Positions 1 to 7,013 are shown, counted from the first letter of the stretch. The stretch is 9,780 bases of DNA from JBHJOF01 sp050330055 (GCA_050330055.1 JBHJOF010000075.1:1-9780), one strand, 5' to 3'. A program made the numbers and translations. The notes: generated by a model not told the origin, from the sequence alone.

Positions 1-1040
<1,040 letters not shown>

Positions 1041-1105
1041 GCCTGACCGCTGTATCGCTTGACCACCCCGCCTGGTGGGTCCCTTGCACGCGCCGCTTGT
1101 TGCTT

Positions 1106-1139
1106 GCTCCTTGGTTCCCCGGACCGACCCCAAGGGAGC
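1106..1139 (-). repeat. Inverted repeat in the trpF-trpB spacer
   Basis: GCTCCTTGG (1106-1114) pairs with CCAAGGGAGC (1130-1139), nine base pairs with one bulged G and a 15-base loop. No T-run follows on either strand, so it does not look like an intrinsic terminator. It would sit at the 5' end of a trpB transcript made from the candidate promoter at 1150-1178. A second small hairpin (CCACC 1063-1067 with GGTGG 1074-1078) lies about 20 bases before the trpB start. Confidence 0.5.
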
Positions 1140-1149
1140 CCGTGCCGCA

Positions 1150-1178
1150 AGTATTGGGGGCCGGAGCCGGCAAGGCAA
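1150..1178 (-). promoter_or_regulatory. Candidate sigma-70-type promoter for trpB
   Basis: On the minus strand a TTGCCT box (1173-1178) and an AATACT box (1150-1155) are separated by 17 bases. Each matches four of six consensus positions. Transcription would begin around 1142, giving a leader of about 100 bases that opens almost directly with the inverted repeat at 1106-1139. Its placement in the long trpF-trpB gap makes it plausible, but two 4/6 boxes can arise by chance. Confidence 0.35.
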
Positions 1179-1270
1179 TCCTGCCCCGCCGCGAGCCTCG
1201 ATCCTTGCGGCCAGGGAGGCGCGACTCTGCCCCATCCGGCCAGCCGCCGCAACGTCCGATAGCCCGGCCG

Positions 1271-1292
1271 AGGCGCGCCTGCCGGCGCGCCT
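1271..1292 (-). terminator. Perfect hairpin at the trpF stop, possible terminator without T-run
   Basis: AGGCGCGCC (1271-1279) and GGCGCGCCT (1284-1292) form a perfect nine-pair stem with a four-base TGCC loop. Each arm contains the palindrome GGCGCGCC. The stem overlaps the trpF stop codon (1291-1293) by two bases. No uridine tract follows in the minus-strand transcript, so this may be a pause or RNA-stability structure rather than a true intrinsic terminator. Confidence 0.45.
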
Positions 1293-1938
1293 AGAGGGCC
1301 CGCGCCTTGTCCAGGAAGTCTTTGATCTTACTGGGTGATTTCTGGCCCGGCGCGTCCTCGACGCCGGACGAGACGTCGACCGCCCGGGCGCCGGTGATGG
1401 TGACCGCCTCGGCCAGGTTGCCGGCCTCGAGCCCGCCCGACAGCATCCAGGGCCGGCGCCATCTGCGCCCGGCCAGGAGGCGCCAGTCGAAGGCCACGGC
1501 GTTGCCGCCGGGCAGGGCGTTCTTCATCGACTTGGACGTCTTGGCGTCGAACAGCAGCCGGTCGGCCACCGGCTCGATCGCCTCGACCGCCTCGAGGTCG
1601 GCGGCGGTGGCGATCTTGATCGCCTTCATGACCGGCAGGGCGAAGCGCGCCTTGATCGTGGCGATGCGGCGCGCGTCCTCGCTGCCGTGCAGCTGGATCA
1701 GGTCGAGCGGCACCTGGGCCAGCACGCGCGCCAGGGTCTCGTCGTCGGGATCGACGAAGAGGCCGACGCGCTGGACCTGGGGCGGCGTCATGCGGGCCAG
1801 CGCCGCCGCCTGCTCGGGCGTCACCGAGCGCGGCGAGGGCGGGTAGAAGTTGAGCCCGATAAAGGCCGCCCCACCGCCGGCCGCAGCGGCCAGCGACTCG
1901 GGCGTGTTCACGCCGCAGATCTTGGCCTCGATCGCCAT
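1291..1938 (-). CDS. trpF: Phosphoribosylanthranilate isomerase
   Basis: TrpF is a cytoplasmic TIM-barrel enzyme that performs the Amadori rearrangement of N-(5-phosphoribosyl)anthranilate to CdRP, the third step from chorismate to tryptophan. The 215-residue product matches family length. Visible motifs are KICGV at the first strand with the general-base cysteine (Cys8), QLHG (82-85), the general-acid aspartate in LLFDAK (Asp131), and the phosphate-binding LSGGL (166-170) and DVSSGVE (188-194). The frame is open upstream to a GTG at 1995, but that would add 19 low-complexity residues and run through a perfect hairpin at 1959-1977. I therefore chose the ATG at 1938, which has a GGGA five to six bases upstream and places KICGV where the family normally has it. 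It lies 108 bases after the upstream membrane protein gene and 250 bases before trpB. Confidence 0.96.
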   Translation of the reverse strand: MAIEAKICGVNTPESLAAAAGGGAAFIGLNFYPPSPRSVTPEQAAALARMTPPQVQRVGLFVDPDDETLARVLAQVPLDLIQLHGSEDARRIATIKARFALPVMKAIKIATAADLEAVEAIEPVADRLLFDAKTSKSMKNALPGGNAVAFDWRLLAGRRWRRPWMLSGGLEAGNLAEAVTITGARAVDVSSGVEDAPGQKSPSKIKDFLDKARAL

Positions 1939-1958
1939 GGGTCCCAGTTCGCTCTGCG

Positions 1959-1977
1959 CGGCGGCCGTGCGCCGCCG
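1959..1977 (-). repeat. Perfect hairpin in the trpF leader
   Basis: CGGCGGC (1959-1965) and GCCGCCG (1971-1977) form a perfect seven-pair GC stem with a five-base loop, ending about 20 bases upstream of the chosen trpF start codon. It could attenuate read-through from the upstream gene or affect translation of trpF. No T-run follows. In a GC-rich genome such stems also occur by chance. Confidence 0.45.
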
Positions 1978-2046
1978 GGAGGGGACAAGGGCCACAAGCG
2001 GACCCGTGCGGTCAAGTCGTTTGGCGGGGCGGGCGCGGTCTCGGCG

Positions 2047-2952
2047 TCAGGATGAATGGAAGCCGGCGTCGCCCGTTGGCGGCGGCGGCGTGGCCTCGCC
2101 ACCGTTTTCTCGTCGCCAGCCGCTGAGATGCATGAAGGAAAGGGACAGGAAGCTTACGCCGATGGCCATGCCCAGGTAATTGATAACTGTATAGATCGCT
2201 ATCCAGATGTAGAGGGACATGATCCCGGAGAATGCAGCCGCGGGATAGCGATCGATTTCGGCGGCGAGGTCTCTGACGTGCTCATCGATGAGGAAGTTGA
2301 CGATCACGAAGGGGATCGAGATGACGATGAAGGCAACCAGCAATCGAAAGCCTTGCTTCTCCGACAGGCGAAAGGCATCGCCGATTCCGTAATGCTTGTC
2401 TATTGCCGTAGGCGGAAGCACCAAGGAGAGTCGAAGAATCACTGCGAGGGCGACCGCGACAGTTGCCAGGGCGACAAGGCCGCCCAGGAGCTGAGAACGG
2501 AAGATCAGGACTGCAATGAGCGTGGACAAGCCAACGATGACTAGTGCCACCACAATGCCCAGCAGGATGAGAAGCAGGCTGTAGCCGTAGAAGCGCCAGT
2601 GGCGGTTGGTCATGCCCGGGATCACGGTCGGCGCCGCCACTGCCGGTCCCAGGAGAATCAGCCGGTGCCAGGCGACGGCGAAGATCACGTAGGGCACCAG
2701 GCTGACAAAGCCGGCAAGGATTAGGCCCAGCCACCCGCTGGCCGTCGTCGGATTGCCGCCAAGGAGTGTGACGTCGATACCGAGGCGGAAGAACAGATAC
2801 ATGATCATTAGCGACAGCACGAAGGGGCCGGCGACCGCGTTGGGCAGGTGATTCAGGTTGTCGACAAAGACGCTGCGATAGCTGGCCGTGACGGTCTCCC
2901 AGATCGGCAGGGGACCAGGCGGTGGTGGCAGGTCTCTAGGCGGAAGGCCCAT
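2047..2952 (-). CDS. Six-helix membrane protein of unknown function, paralogue of the gene at 3106-4074
   Basis: I cannot name this gene. The 301-residue product has a proline-rich N-terminus (residues 4-16), about six hydrophobic segments (roughly 37-57, 73-96, 122-150, 155-180, 203-222, 243-275) and a short polar tail with a PPPP run, so it is predicted to be an inner-membrane protein. No signal peptide or catalytic motif is visible. It shares with its neighbour YRSVFVDNL (25-33), AVAW.RL.LLGP (92-103), RL.L.LP (174-180) and an A.RLS..Q..RLL stretch (193-205). The last motif resembles that of integral-membrane domains such as the one fused to some glycerophosphodiester phosphodiesterases, a tentative link. 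The ATG at 2952 is supported by an excellent GAGGGGGAGA ribosome site four bases upstream. Base composition is mixed and lower than in the neighbours: 2161-2220 has 27 G+C of 60 and 2401-2460 has 36. It appears to have its own promoter. Confidence 0.82.
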   Translation of the reverse strand: MGLPPRDLPPPPGPLPIWETVTASYRSVFVDNLNHLPNAVAGPFVLSLMIMYLFFRLGIDVTLLGGNPTTASGWLGLILAGFVSLVPYVIFAVAWHRLILLGPAVAAPTVIPGMTNRHWRFYGYSLLLILLGIVVALVIVGLSTLIAVLIFRSQLLGGLVALATVAVALAVILRLSLVLPPTAIDKHYGIGDAFRLSEKQGFRLLVAFIVISIPFVIVNFLIDEHVRDLAAEIDRYPAAAFSGIMSLYIWIAIYTVINYLGMAIGVSFLSLSFMHLSGWRRENGGEATPPPPTGDAGFHSS

Positions 2953-2956
2953 GTCA

Positions 2957-2966
2957 TCTCCCCCTC
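2957..2966 (-). promoter_or_regulatory. Strong ribosome binding site for the 2047-2952 gene
   Basis: On the minus strand GAGGGGGAGA lies four bases before the ATG at 2952. It fixes the start codon and is one of the two strongest Shine-Dalgarno sequences in the window. Confidence 0.75.
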
Positions 2967-3039
2967 ACATGCCCACGATACGTCCTGTGCCGCGACGGCC
3001 ACAGACTAGAGAGTTCGCCTAGAAAGAGCAATAATTCTT

Positions 3040-3067
3040 ATTGTATACACGTAAAATGGGTACACAA
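3040..3067 (-). promoter_or_regulatory. Candidate promoter for the 2047-2952 gene, with overlapping palindrome
   Basis: In an AT-rich island the minus strand reads TACAAT (3040-3045), five of six matches to a -10 box. It lies 16 bases downstream of TTGTGT (3062-3067), a weak -35; TTTGTG or TTTTGT one or two bases further give 17 or 18 spacing. The palindrome CAATAA-TTC-TTATTG (3029-3043) overlaps the -10 and reaches past the expected start point, which is a typical position for an operator. The -35 region overlaps the T-run of the terminator at 3065-3092. Confidence 0.5.
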
Positions 3068-3092
3068 AACCTGAGCCGGAATGGCTCTAGGT
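3065..3092 (-). terminator. Intrinsic terminator of the 3106-4074 gene
   Basis: The minus-strand transcript reads ACCT(A)GAGCC, loop ATTCC, GGCTCAGGT, then TTTTGTGT. This is a nine-pair stem with one bulged A followed by a T-run, and the stem begins 13 bases after the stop codon at 3106-3108. It would separate the two paralogous membrane protein genes into different transcripts. Confidence 0.65.
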
Positions 3093-3105
3093 CAGACCGT
3101 GGCGG

Positions 3106-4074
3106 TCAGCCGCGCGAGGGCTGGGCGTGGACGCCGGCGTCGGCGCTGCCGGGGCCGGCGGTGGCGGGGTCGGGCGGGTACCAGCGCAGGATGGTCTGGA
3201 AGGCGAAGGCGATGAAGCTGGCGTTGACCGCCGTCCAGAGCAGCGCCAGCAGCGTGGCGAGCAGATAGTGCAGCAGGAAGCCCGGCTCCTCCGGCGCGAA
3301 CAGCACGCCCGCATCGCCCTGGGCCCAGGGGGCGTCCAGGCTACCGCCAGCCAGATGGAAGCCGGTCAGGCCGACGGCGATCACCGGCACCCAGACGATC
3401 AGCAGCGCGATCAGCAGCCGGAGGTTCTGGCCGCTGCTGAGGCGCCAGGCCTCGGCCAGCGTCTCCTGCGGCGCCACCAGCGTGACCGGCAGGGCGAGCG
3501 CCAGGCGCAGGAAGGTGCCGATCGCCAGCACCACGACAAAGGCCATGGTGACGATGCCGATCAGCGTGCCGATCACGGTGATGGGCGGGATGCTGTCGAA
3601 CAGCGACAACACGACCCACAGCAGGAAGATCAGCAGCGAGCCGGCAAGCAGCACGCCCAATCCGCCGAGCGCGGCCAGCAGCAGATAGCCGAAGGCGCGG
3701 CAGTGAGCCCAGCCCAGCCGCGGCAGCAGCGGCGGCGCCGCACGCCGCGGCCCGAGCAGCGTCAGGCGGATCCAGGCGACCGCCAGGATCAGATGCGGGA
3801 TGTAGAGCAGCAGAACGCCGAGCAGGAACCAGCCCAGGTCGATGACTGCCTGGCGCAGCGGCGATTCGCCCAGGGCGGCCAGCAGCTGCGGGTCGGGGAA
3901 GAGATCACCGGCGACCAACCCGTAAGTGATCAGCAGCGTCAGCACGAGCGGCGCGAGCACCGCTCCTGGGAAGAAACGCAAATTGTCGACGAAGACGCTG
4001 CGATAGGTGACCAGCGCGGTTTCGCGCACCGGAAACCCCCACTCGTTCGTCCCGCCAAAAATCGCATGGACCAT
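3106..4074 (-). CDS. Six-helix membrane protein of unknown function, paralogue of the gene at 2047-2952
   Basis: I do not recognise a named family with certainty. The 322-residue product has about six hydrophobic segments (roughly 36-56, 78-105, 126-158, 166-198, 217-240, 265-297), a soluble insert between the last two (about 241-264), and a polar proline- and alanine-rich C-terminus. Motifs shared with the downstream paralogue are TYRSVFVDNL (23-32), AVAW.RL.LLGP (98-109), RLALALP (190-196) and AWRLSSGQNLRLLIALLI (209-226). The frame stays open upstream to a TTG at 4170. I chose the ATG at 4074, which has a GGGGA four bases upstream and places the shared YRSVFVDNL motif at nearly the same depth as in the paralogue. 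Composition is GC-rich like the rest of the window (42 of 60 at 3481-3540). It lies 243 bases after pyrF and ends just before an intrinsic terminator. An integral-membrane role is well supported; the substrate or process is unknown. Confidence 0.82.
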   Translation of the reverse strand: MVHAIFGGTNEWGFPVRETALVTYRSVFVDNLRFFPGAVLAPLVLTLLITYGLVAGDLFPDPQLLAALGESPLRQAVIDLGWFLLGVLLLYIPHLILAVAWIRLTLLGPRRAAPPLLPRLGWAHCRAFGYLLLAALGGLGVLLAGSLLIFLLWVVLSLFDSIPPITVIGTLIGIVTMAFVVVLAIGTFLRLALALPVTLVAPQETLAEAWRLSSGQNLRLLIALLIVWVPVIAVGLTGFHLAGGSLDAPWAQGDAGVLFAPEEPGFLLHYLLATLLALLWTAVNASFIAFAFQTILRWYPPDPATAGPGSADAGVHAQPSRG

Positions 4075-4317
4075 GGCATCCCCGCAGGCAAAGTCCCCCC
4101 AAAGGACCCTTGCCGCTTGCGCCTTCCGTTGCCCCCAACCGAGTCGAAGCGGCGACCCTACGGCCAGCAACGTAAAACATTAAGCCCGCGTGGCCAACCC
4201 TTCGGTTGTACACATACCCACAATTGATGGCAGCAGTTTGGTCGTGCCTTTGTGCAGGTGCGAGAATTGCACGCACTGCGACATCGGCCTGTCGGAGTTT
4301 GCGCAGCAAGCGCCTTG
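4075..4317 (-). other. Spacer between pyrF and the membrane protein gene, with three short hairpins
   Basis: No gene is supported in these 243 bases. Just after pyrF the minus strand holds three inverted repeats in succession: AGCAAG/CTTGCT (4305-4319, starting within the pyrF stop codon), CGACA/TGTCG (4279-4294) and GTGCG/CGCAC (4258-4276). None is followed by a T-run. A TTGTACACATA element on the plus strand at 4206-4216 resembles TTGTATACACGTA at 3041-3053, upstream of the paralogous gene. A weak TTGGCC-17-TACGTT promoter-like pair is also readable further downstream, but I give it little weight. Confidence 0.4.
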
Positions 4318-5067
4318 CTACGCGAGTTCCTCGGCGATGCGCCGCGCTGCAGCAAGCGGATCGGCGGCGCCGGTGATCGGACGGCCGATCACAAGCACGT
4401 CGGCGCCGGCCGCGAGCGCCTCGGCCGGAGTCATGACCCGCTTCTGGTCGCCGGCCGCGGCCCAGGCCGGCCGGAGTCCGGGCACCACGAGATGGAACTC
4501 GGACCCGCTTGCGGCGCGCAGCGCGGCGATCTCGCGCGGGCTGCAGACCACGCCGTCGCAGCCACTCGACTGGGCGAGCGCGGCCAGGCGCTTCACCTGA
4601 TCGCCGGCCGGGCCCTGCTGGCCGACCGCGGCGAGGTCGGCGTCGTCCAGGCTGGTCAGCACCGTGACGCCGATGATCAGCGGACGCGGCACGCCGAGGT
4701 CCTCGGCGGCCTCGCGCGCCGCCTGCGCCGCTGCCTCCATCATGGCGCGGCCGCCGGAGGCATGGATGGTCAGCAGGTTCGGCCGCAGGTGTACCGCGGC
4801 GCGCACCGCGCCGGCCACCGTGTTGGGGATGTCGTGGAACTTGAGGTCAAGGAACAGGCGCTCGCCGCCGGCCACGGCGCGCACGCCGTCGGGGCCCTGC
4901 GCGGTGAAGAACTCCTTGCCGAGCTTGACGCCGCCCAGTGTGCCTGCGAGCTGGCGCGCGAGTGCTGCGGCGCGCGTGAGATCGGTGGTGTCGAGGGCGA
5001 CGAAGATGCGCTCGGCGCCCGCGACTGCTGCGCTGTGAGATCGCTCTGCCTGGGACACGGGCACCAT
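4318..5067 (-). CDS. pyrF: Orotidine 5'-phosphate decarboxylase
   Basis: PyrF decarboxylates OMP to UMP, the last step of de novo pyrimidine synthesis; it is a cytoplasmic TIM-barrel dimer. The 249-residue product is close to the usual 230-240, with a roughly 18-residue N-terminal extension. Visible active-site elements are ALD (24-26), the lysine of GGVKLG (Lys48), the catalytic DLKFHDIPNT (Asp74, Lys76, Asp79), TIHASGG (100-106), VPGLRP (195-200) and the phosphate-binding GRPI (Arg229). The ATG at 5067 is preceded by a near-ideal GAGGGAGG with five-base spacing, which supports keeping the extension. It follows the cyclodeaminase-family gene by 47 bases and is probably read from the same transcript. 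Its UMP product eventually feeds the CMP/CDP pool handled by Cmk, encoded at the other end of the window. Confidence 0.98.
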   Translation of the reverse strand: MVPVSQAERSHSAAVAGAERIFVALDTTDLTRAAALARQLAGTLGGVKLGKEFFTAQGPDGVRAVAGGERLFLDLKFHDIPNTVAGAVRAAVHLRPNLLTIHASGGRAMMEAAAQAAREAAEDLGVPRPLIIGVTVLTSLDDADLAAVGQQGPAGDQVKRLAALAQSSGCDGVVCSPREIAALRAASGSEFHLVVPGLRPAWAAAGDQKRVMTPAEALAAGADVLVIGRPITGAADPLAAARRIAEELA

Positions 5068-5072
5068 CGTGG

Positions 5073-5080
5073 CCTCCCTC
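5073..5080 (-). promoter_or_regulatory. Strong ribosome binding site for pyrF
   Basis: GAGGGAGG on the minus strand lies five bases before the ATG at 5067. It decides in favour of this start over a shorter product beginning nearer the first conserved strand. Confidence 0.75.
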
Positions 5081-5114
5081 TAGCACGGCCCCGCGCCCAA
5101 GGAAAGCAGACGCG

Positions 5115-6062
5115 CTAAACCTGCTGCACGGCGAGCTGCGCGGCGGCCAGGTCCTCGATCGCCGTGCCGACCGACTTGAACAGGGTGATCTGCGCGTAGT
5201 GTCGCCGTCCGGCCCGCTCGCCGCGCGTCAGCTCGAAGAGGTCGCCGGCCACGTCGTCGGGATCGAGCACGCCTGACTCGATCGGCTGCACGATGTCGCC
5301 CGCCTCCTTCAGCGCGCCGGCCCGGGTGTCGACGAAGACGCGGGCGCGTTGGATCGCCGTGTCGTCGGTCTCGCGCATCAGCGGCGTGAAGCCGCCGACC
5401 AGGTCGAGGTGCTGGCCGGGCTGCAGCCATTCGCCGAGGATCAGCGGTTCCTTCGAGAGGGTGGCGCAGGAGATGATGTCGGCGCCGCGCGCCGCCTCGG
5501 AGAGGTCCTCGGTGTGAGCGACGCGCAGCCGCTTGCTGTTCAGCTTCTTGGCCAGGCTTGCGGCCTTCTCGGGGTTGCGGCCCCAGATCAGCACCGTGCC
5601 GATCGGCCGCACGCTGGCATGTGCCAGGATCAGGTGCGGCGCCAGCGCGCCGGTGCCGACCATCAGCAGCCGCTCGCTGTCCGGCCGCGACAGATAGCCG
5701 GAGGCGAGCGCCGAGGCCGCGGCGGTCCGCTTCAGGGTCAGCGAGGGGCCGTCGATCAGCGCCTCGGGCACGCCGGTCTGGCCGTTCAGCAGCAGGTAGG
5801 CGCCCATTACCGCTGGCAGCCCCTGATCGGCATTGCTGGGAAAGACCGTGGCGATCTTGACGCCGATGTGGCGGCCGCGCTGCCAGGCCGGCATCAGGAG
5901 CAGGGTGGCGTCCTCGCCGCCGGGCCGGCCGGTCGGGTTGGCGATGGTGTGGTGGTGCCGCACCGGCACCTCGGCGCCGCGCCGGAAGGCCTGGCGCAGC
6001 CGCTCGATCAGGGCGTCCCACCGGAGCGCCGCTTCAACGTCGGACGCGGCGATGATGCGCAA
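5115..6062 (-). CDS. Ornithine cyclodeaminase/mu-crystallin family NAD(P)-dependent enzyme, probably an imino-acid reductase
   Basis: The 315-residue product belongs to the family that includes ornithine cyclodeaminase, alanine dehydrogenase, mu-crystallin (ketimine reductase) and pyrroline-2-carboxylate reductase. Seen: the N-terminal dimerisation region, HHHTIANP (36-43), the conserved lysine of GVKIATVFPSN (Lys69), LTLKRTAAASALAS (Arg112), the Rossmann nucleotide loop GTGALA (136-141), DLVGGFTPLMRETDD (220-234) and C-terminal FKSVGTAIEDLAAA (295-308). Ornithine cyclodeaminases carry an Asp-x-Pro-Gly-Lys-Thr-Glu signature where this protein has GGFTPLMRE, so ornithine deamination is doubtful. 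An imino-acid reductase such as Pyr2C/Pip2C reductase is the better inference. The start is a TTG at 6062, chosen because it gives the typical MRIIAASDVEAAL opening; no ATG or GTG fits. It begins 12 bases after lapA and ends 47 before pyrF, suggesting co-transcription. Confidence 0.9.
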   Translation of the reverse strand: MRIIAASDVEAALRWDALIERLRQAFRRGAEVPVRHHHTIANPTGRPGGEDATLLLMPAWQRGRHIGVKIATVFPSNADQGLPAVMGAYLLLNGQTGVPEALIDGPSLTLKRTAAASALASGYLSRPDSERLLMVGTGALAPHLILAHASVRPIGTVLIWGRNPEKAASLAKKLNSKRLRVAHTEDLSEAARGADIISCATLSKEPLILGEWLQPGQHLDLVGGFTPLMRETDDTAIQRARVFVDTRAGALKEAGDIVQPIESGVLDPDDVAGDLFELTRGERAGRRHYAQITLFKSVGTAIEDLAAAQLAVQQV

Positions 6063-6074
6063 GGGACGCCCCGC

Positions 6075-6443
6075 TCAGCGCCGCGCGCTGGCGGCGTGGA
6101 GCTGGGTGTCCGCGCCGGCGCCTGGGTTGTTGACGGCGGCCTTTTCGGCGGCCTCGTGCTGCTTGCGCTTGAGGTAGGCCACCTCGCGCTCCAGGTTGCT
6201 CGCCCGGTAGTGGGATTCGCGGGCGCGGCGGCGGGTCTTGCCGGCCGACAGCCACATGACGACGCCGCCGCAGAGAAATCCGAACAGCAGGCAGGCCAGT
6301 ACCAGCGCCAGTAGCGGCACCGGATAGTCCGCCACGTCAAAGGGAAAGAGGTCGATCGCCACGAAGGTATTGCGGTTGGCCACCGCGAAGACCACGACGA
6401 CCAGGGTCAGCGGCAGGGTCACGATCCAGGCAAGGCGTCTCAC
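6075..6443 (-). CDS. lapA: LapA-type (DUF1049) small inner-membrane protein
   Basis: In Escherichia coli, LapA and LapB act at the inner membrane in controlling lipopolysaccharide assembly and LpxC turnover; many other bacteria encode only a LapA-like protein whose role is less clear. The 122-residue product has two transmembrane helices (about 5-23 and 42-66). The first is followed by the family pattern FAVANRNTFVAIDLFPF (19-35), and the second by a basic stretch KTRRRAR (69-75) and a charged, probably coiled segment with a Leu-rich EREVAYLKRKQHEAAEK core (85-101). The tail is Ala-rich and probably disordered. Start is a GTG at 6443 with no clear ribosome site; no in-frame ATG precedes the first helix. 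The position downstream of ihfB is typical of alphaproteobacteria. No lapB is visible here. Confidence 0.87.
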   Translation of the reverse strand: MRRLAWIVTLPLTLVVVVFAVANRNTFVAIDLFPFDVADYPVPLLALVLACLLFGFLCGGVVMWLSAGKTRRRARESHYRASNLEREVAYLKRKQHEAAEKAAVNNPGAGADTQLHAASARR

Positions 6444-6554
6444 GCGGCTACCGTAGTGGCGAGAGGGGCGGGAATTTGGCCTCCCAGGGGGCTCAGGGCG
6501 TCACGCGGCCAGAGCATCCGCGAGTGTCGCGCAGCAGGCCGCGCGGCAGCAAGC

Positions 6555-6839
6555 TCAATTGTCGGAGTTGAGCCGCTCGCGGAGCTGCTTCCCCGTCTTG
6601 AAGAAGGGGATGTACTTCTCGGAGACGTGCACCGAGGCGCCGGTGCGTGGATTGCGCCCGACCCGCGAATCGCGCCGCTTCACCGAGAAGGCGCCGAAGC
6701 CGCGCAGCTCGACGCGATCGCCACGGGCCAGGGCCTCGCTGATCTCGTCGAAGATGGTGGTGACGATGCGCTCGACGTCGCGGTGATAGAGATGCGGATT
6801 GAGCTCGGCTATCCGTTGAATCAGCTCGGACTTCGTCAT
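6555..6839 (-). CDS. ihfB: Integration host factor beta subunit
   Basis: IhfB pairs with IhfA to form the sequence-specific DNA-bending heterodimer used in nucleoid organisation, sigma-54 activation, replication and recombination. The 94-residue product is standard length. It opens MTKSELIQRIAELNP, has the conserved VELRGFGAFSVKRR (43-56) leading into the DNA-intercalating beta arm GRNPRTG (61-67, Pro64 at the tip), and ends with YIPFFKTGKQLRERL (76-90). These features match the beta rather than the alpha subunit or HU. The ATG at 6839 is supported by GGGGGAAG seven bases upstream. The gene follows rpsA as in many proteobacteria, but here 400 bases and a terminator intervene, so a separate promoter is expected. 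lapA follows after 111 bases. Confidence 0.97.
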   Translation of the reverse strand: MTKSELIQRIAELNPHLYHRDVERIVTTIFDEISEALARGDRVELRGFGAFSVKRRDSRVGRNPRTGASVHVSEKYIPFFKTGKQLRERLNSDN

Positions 6840-6984
6840 GGTCCTGCTTCCCCCTGTCGTTCGCCGGAACGGCAGATGACCACCGATTCAACCGGCAAAC
6901 TCCGGCCTTTCATCTCGTTCTTGGACTGCCCGACCGTTCGACTGGACAGCCGCTGATTGAAGCCTTTTCCCGACGCTTCTGACG

Positions 6985-7013
6985 ACAGTGCCAGAGTGGC
7001 GCGGGTCCGTCAA
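6985..7013 (-). promoter_or_regulatory. Candidate promoter for ihfB
   Basis: On the minus strand TTGACG (7008-7013), a five-of-six -35 box, stands 17 bases from CACTGT (6985-6990), a poor -10. It would give a leader of about 140 bases. The terminator upstream argues that ihfB needs a promoter in this gap, but this particular pair is uncertain. Confidence 0.3.

Noticed and set aside
1939..1995. Longer trpF start at GTG 1995
   Set aside because: It adds 19 residues of unconserved Arg/Ala-rich sequence and passes through a perfect hairpin; the ATG at 1938 gives the usual TrpF N-terminus.
2010..2015. TTGACC -35-like box upstream of trpF
   Set aside because: No acceptable -10 box lies at 16-18 bases spacing; the sequence there is GC-rich.
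2056..2544. 162-codon plus-strand frame rich in Asp and Glu within the lower-GC gene
   Set aside because: Antisense to transmembrane segments, which yields acidic and polar codons; no upstream signals or motif.
4075..4170. Longer start (TTG 4170) for the 3106-4074 membrane protein
   Set aside because: The extra 32 residues look nonfamilial, the start is a rare codon, and the ATG at 4074 has a better ribosome site and matches the paralogue's layout.
3127..4227. 366-codon plus-strand frame rich in Gln, Arg and Glu opposite the membrane protein gene
   Set aside because: A Gln-rich antisense frame is expected opposite Leu/Ala-rich membrane segments; it has no ribosome site or recognisable domain.
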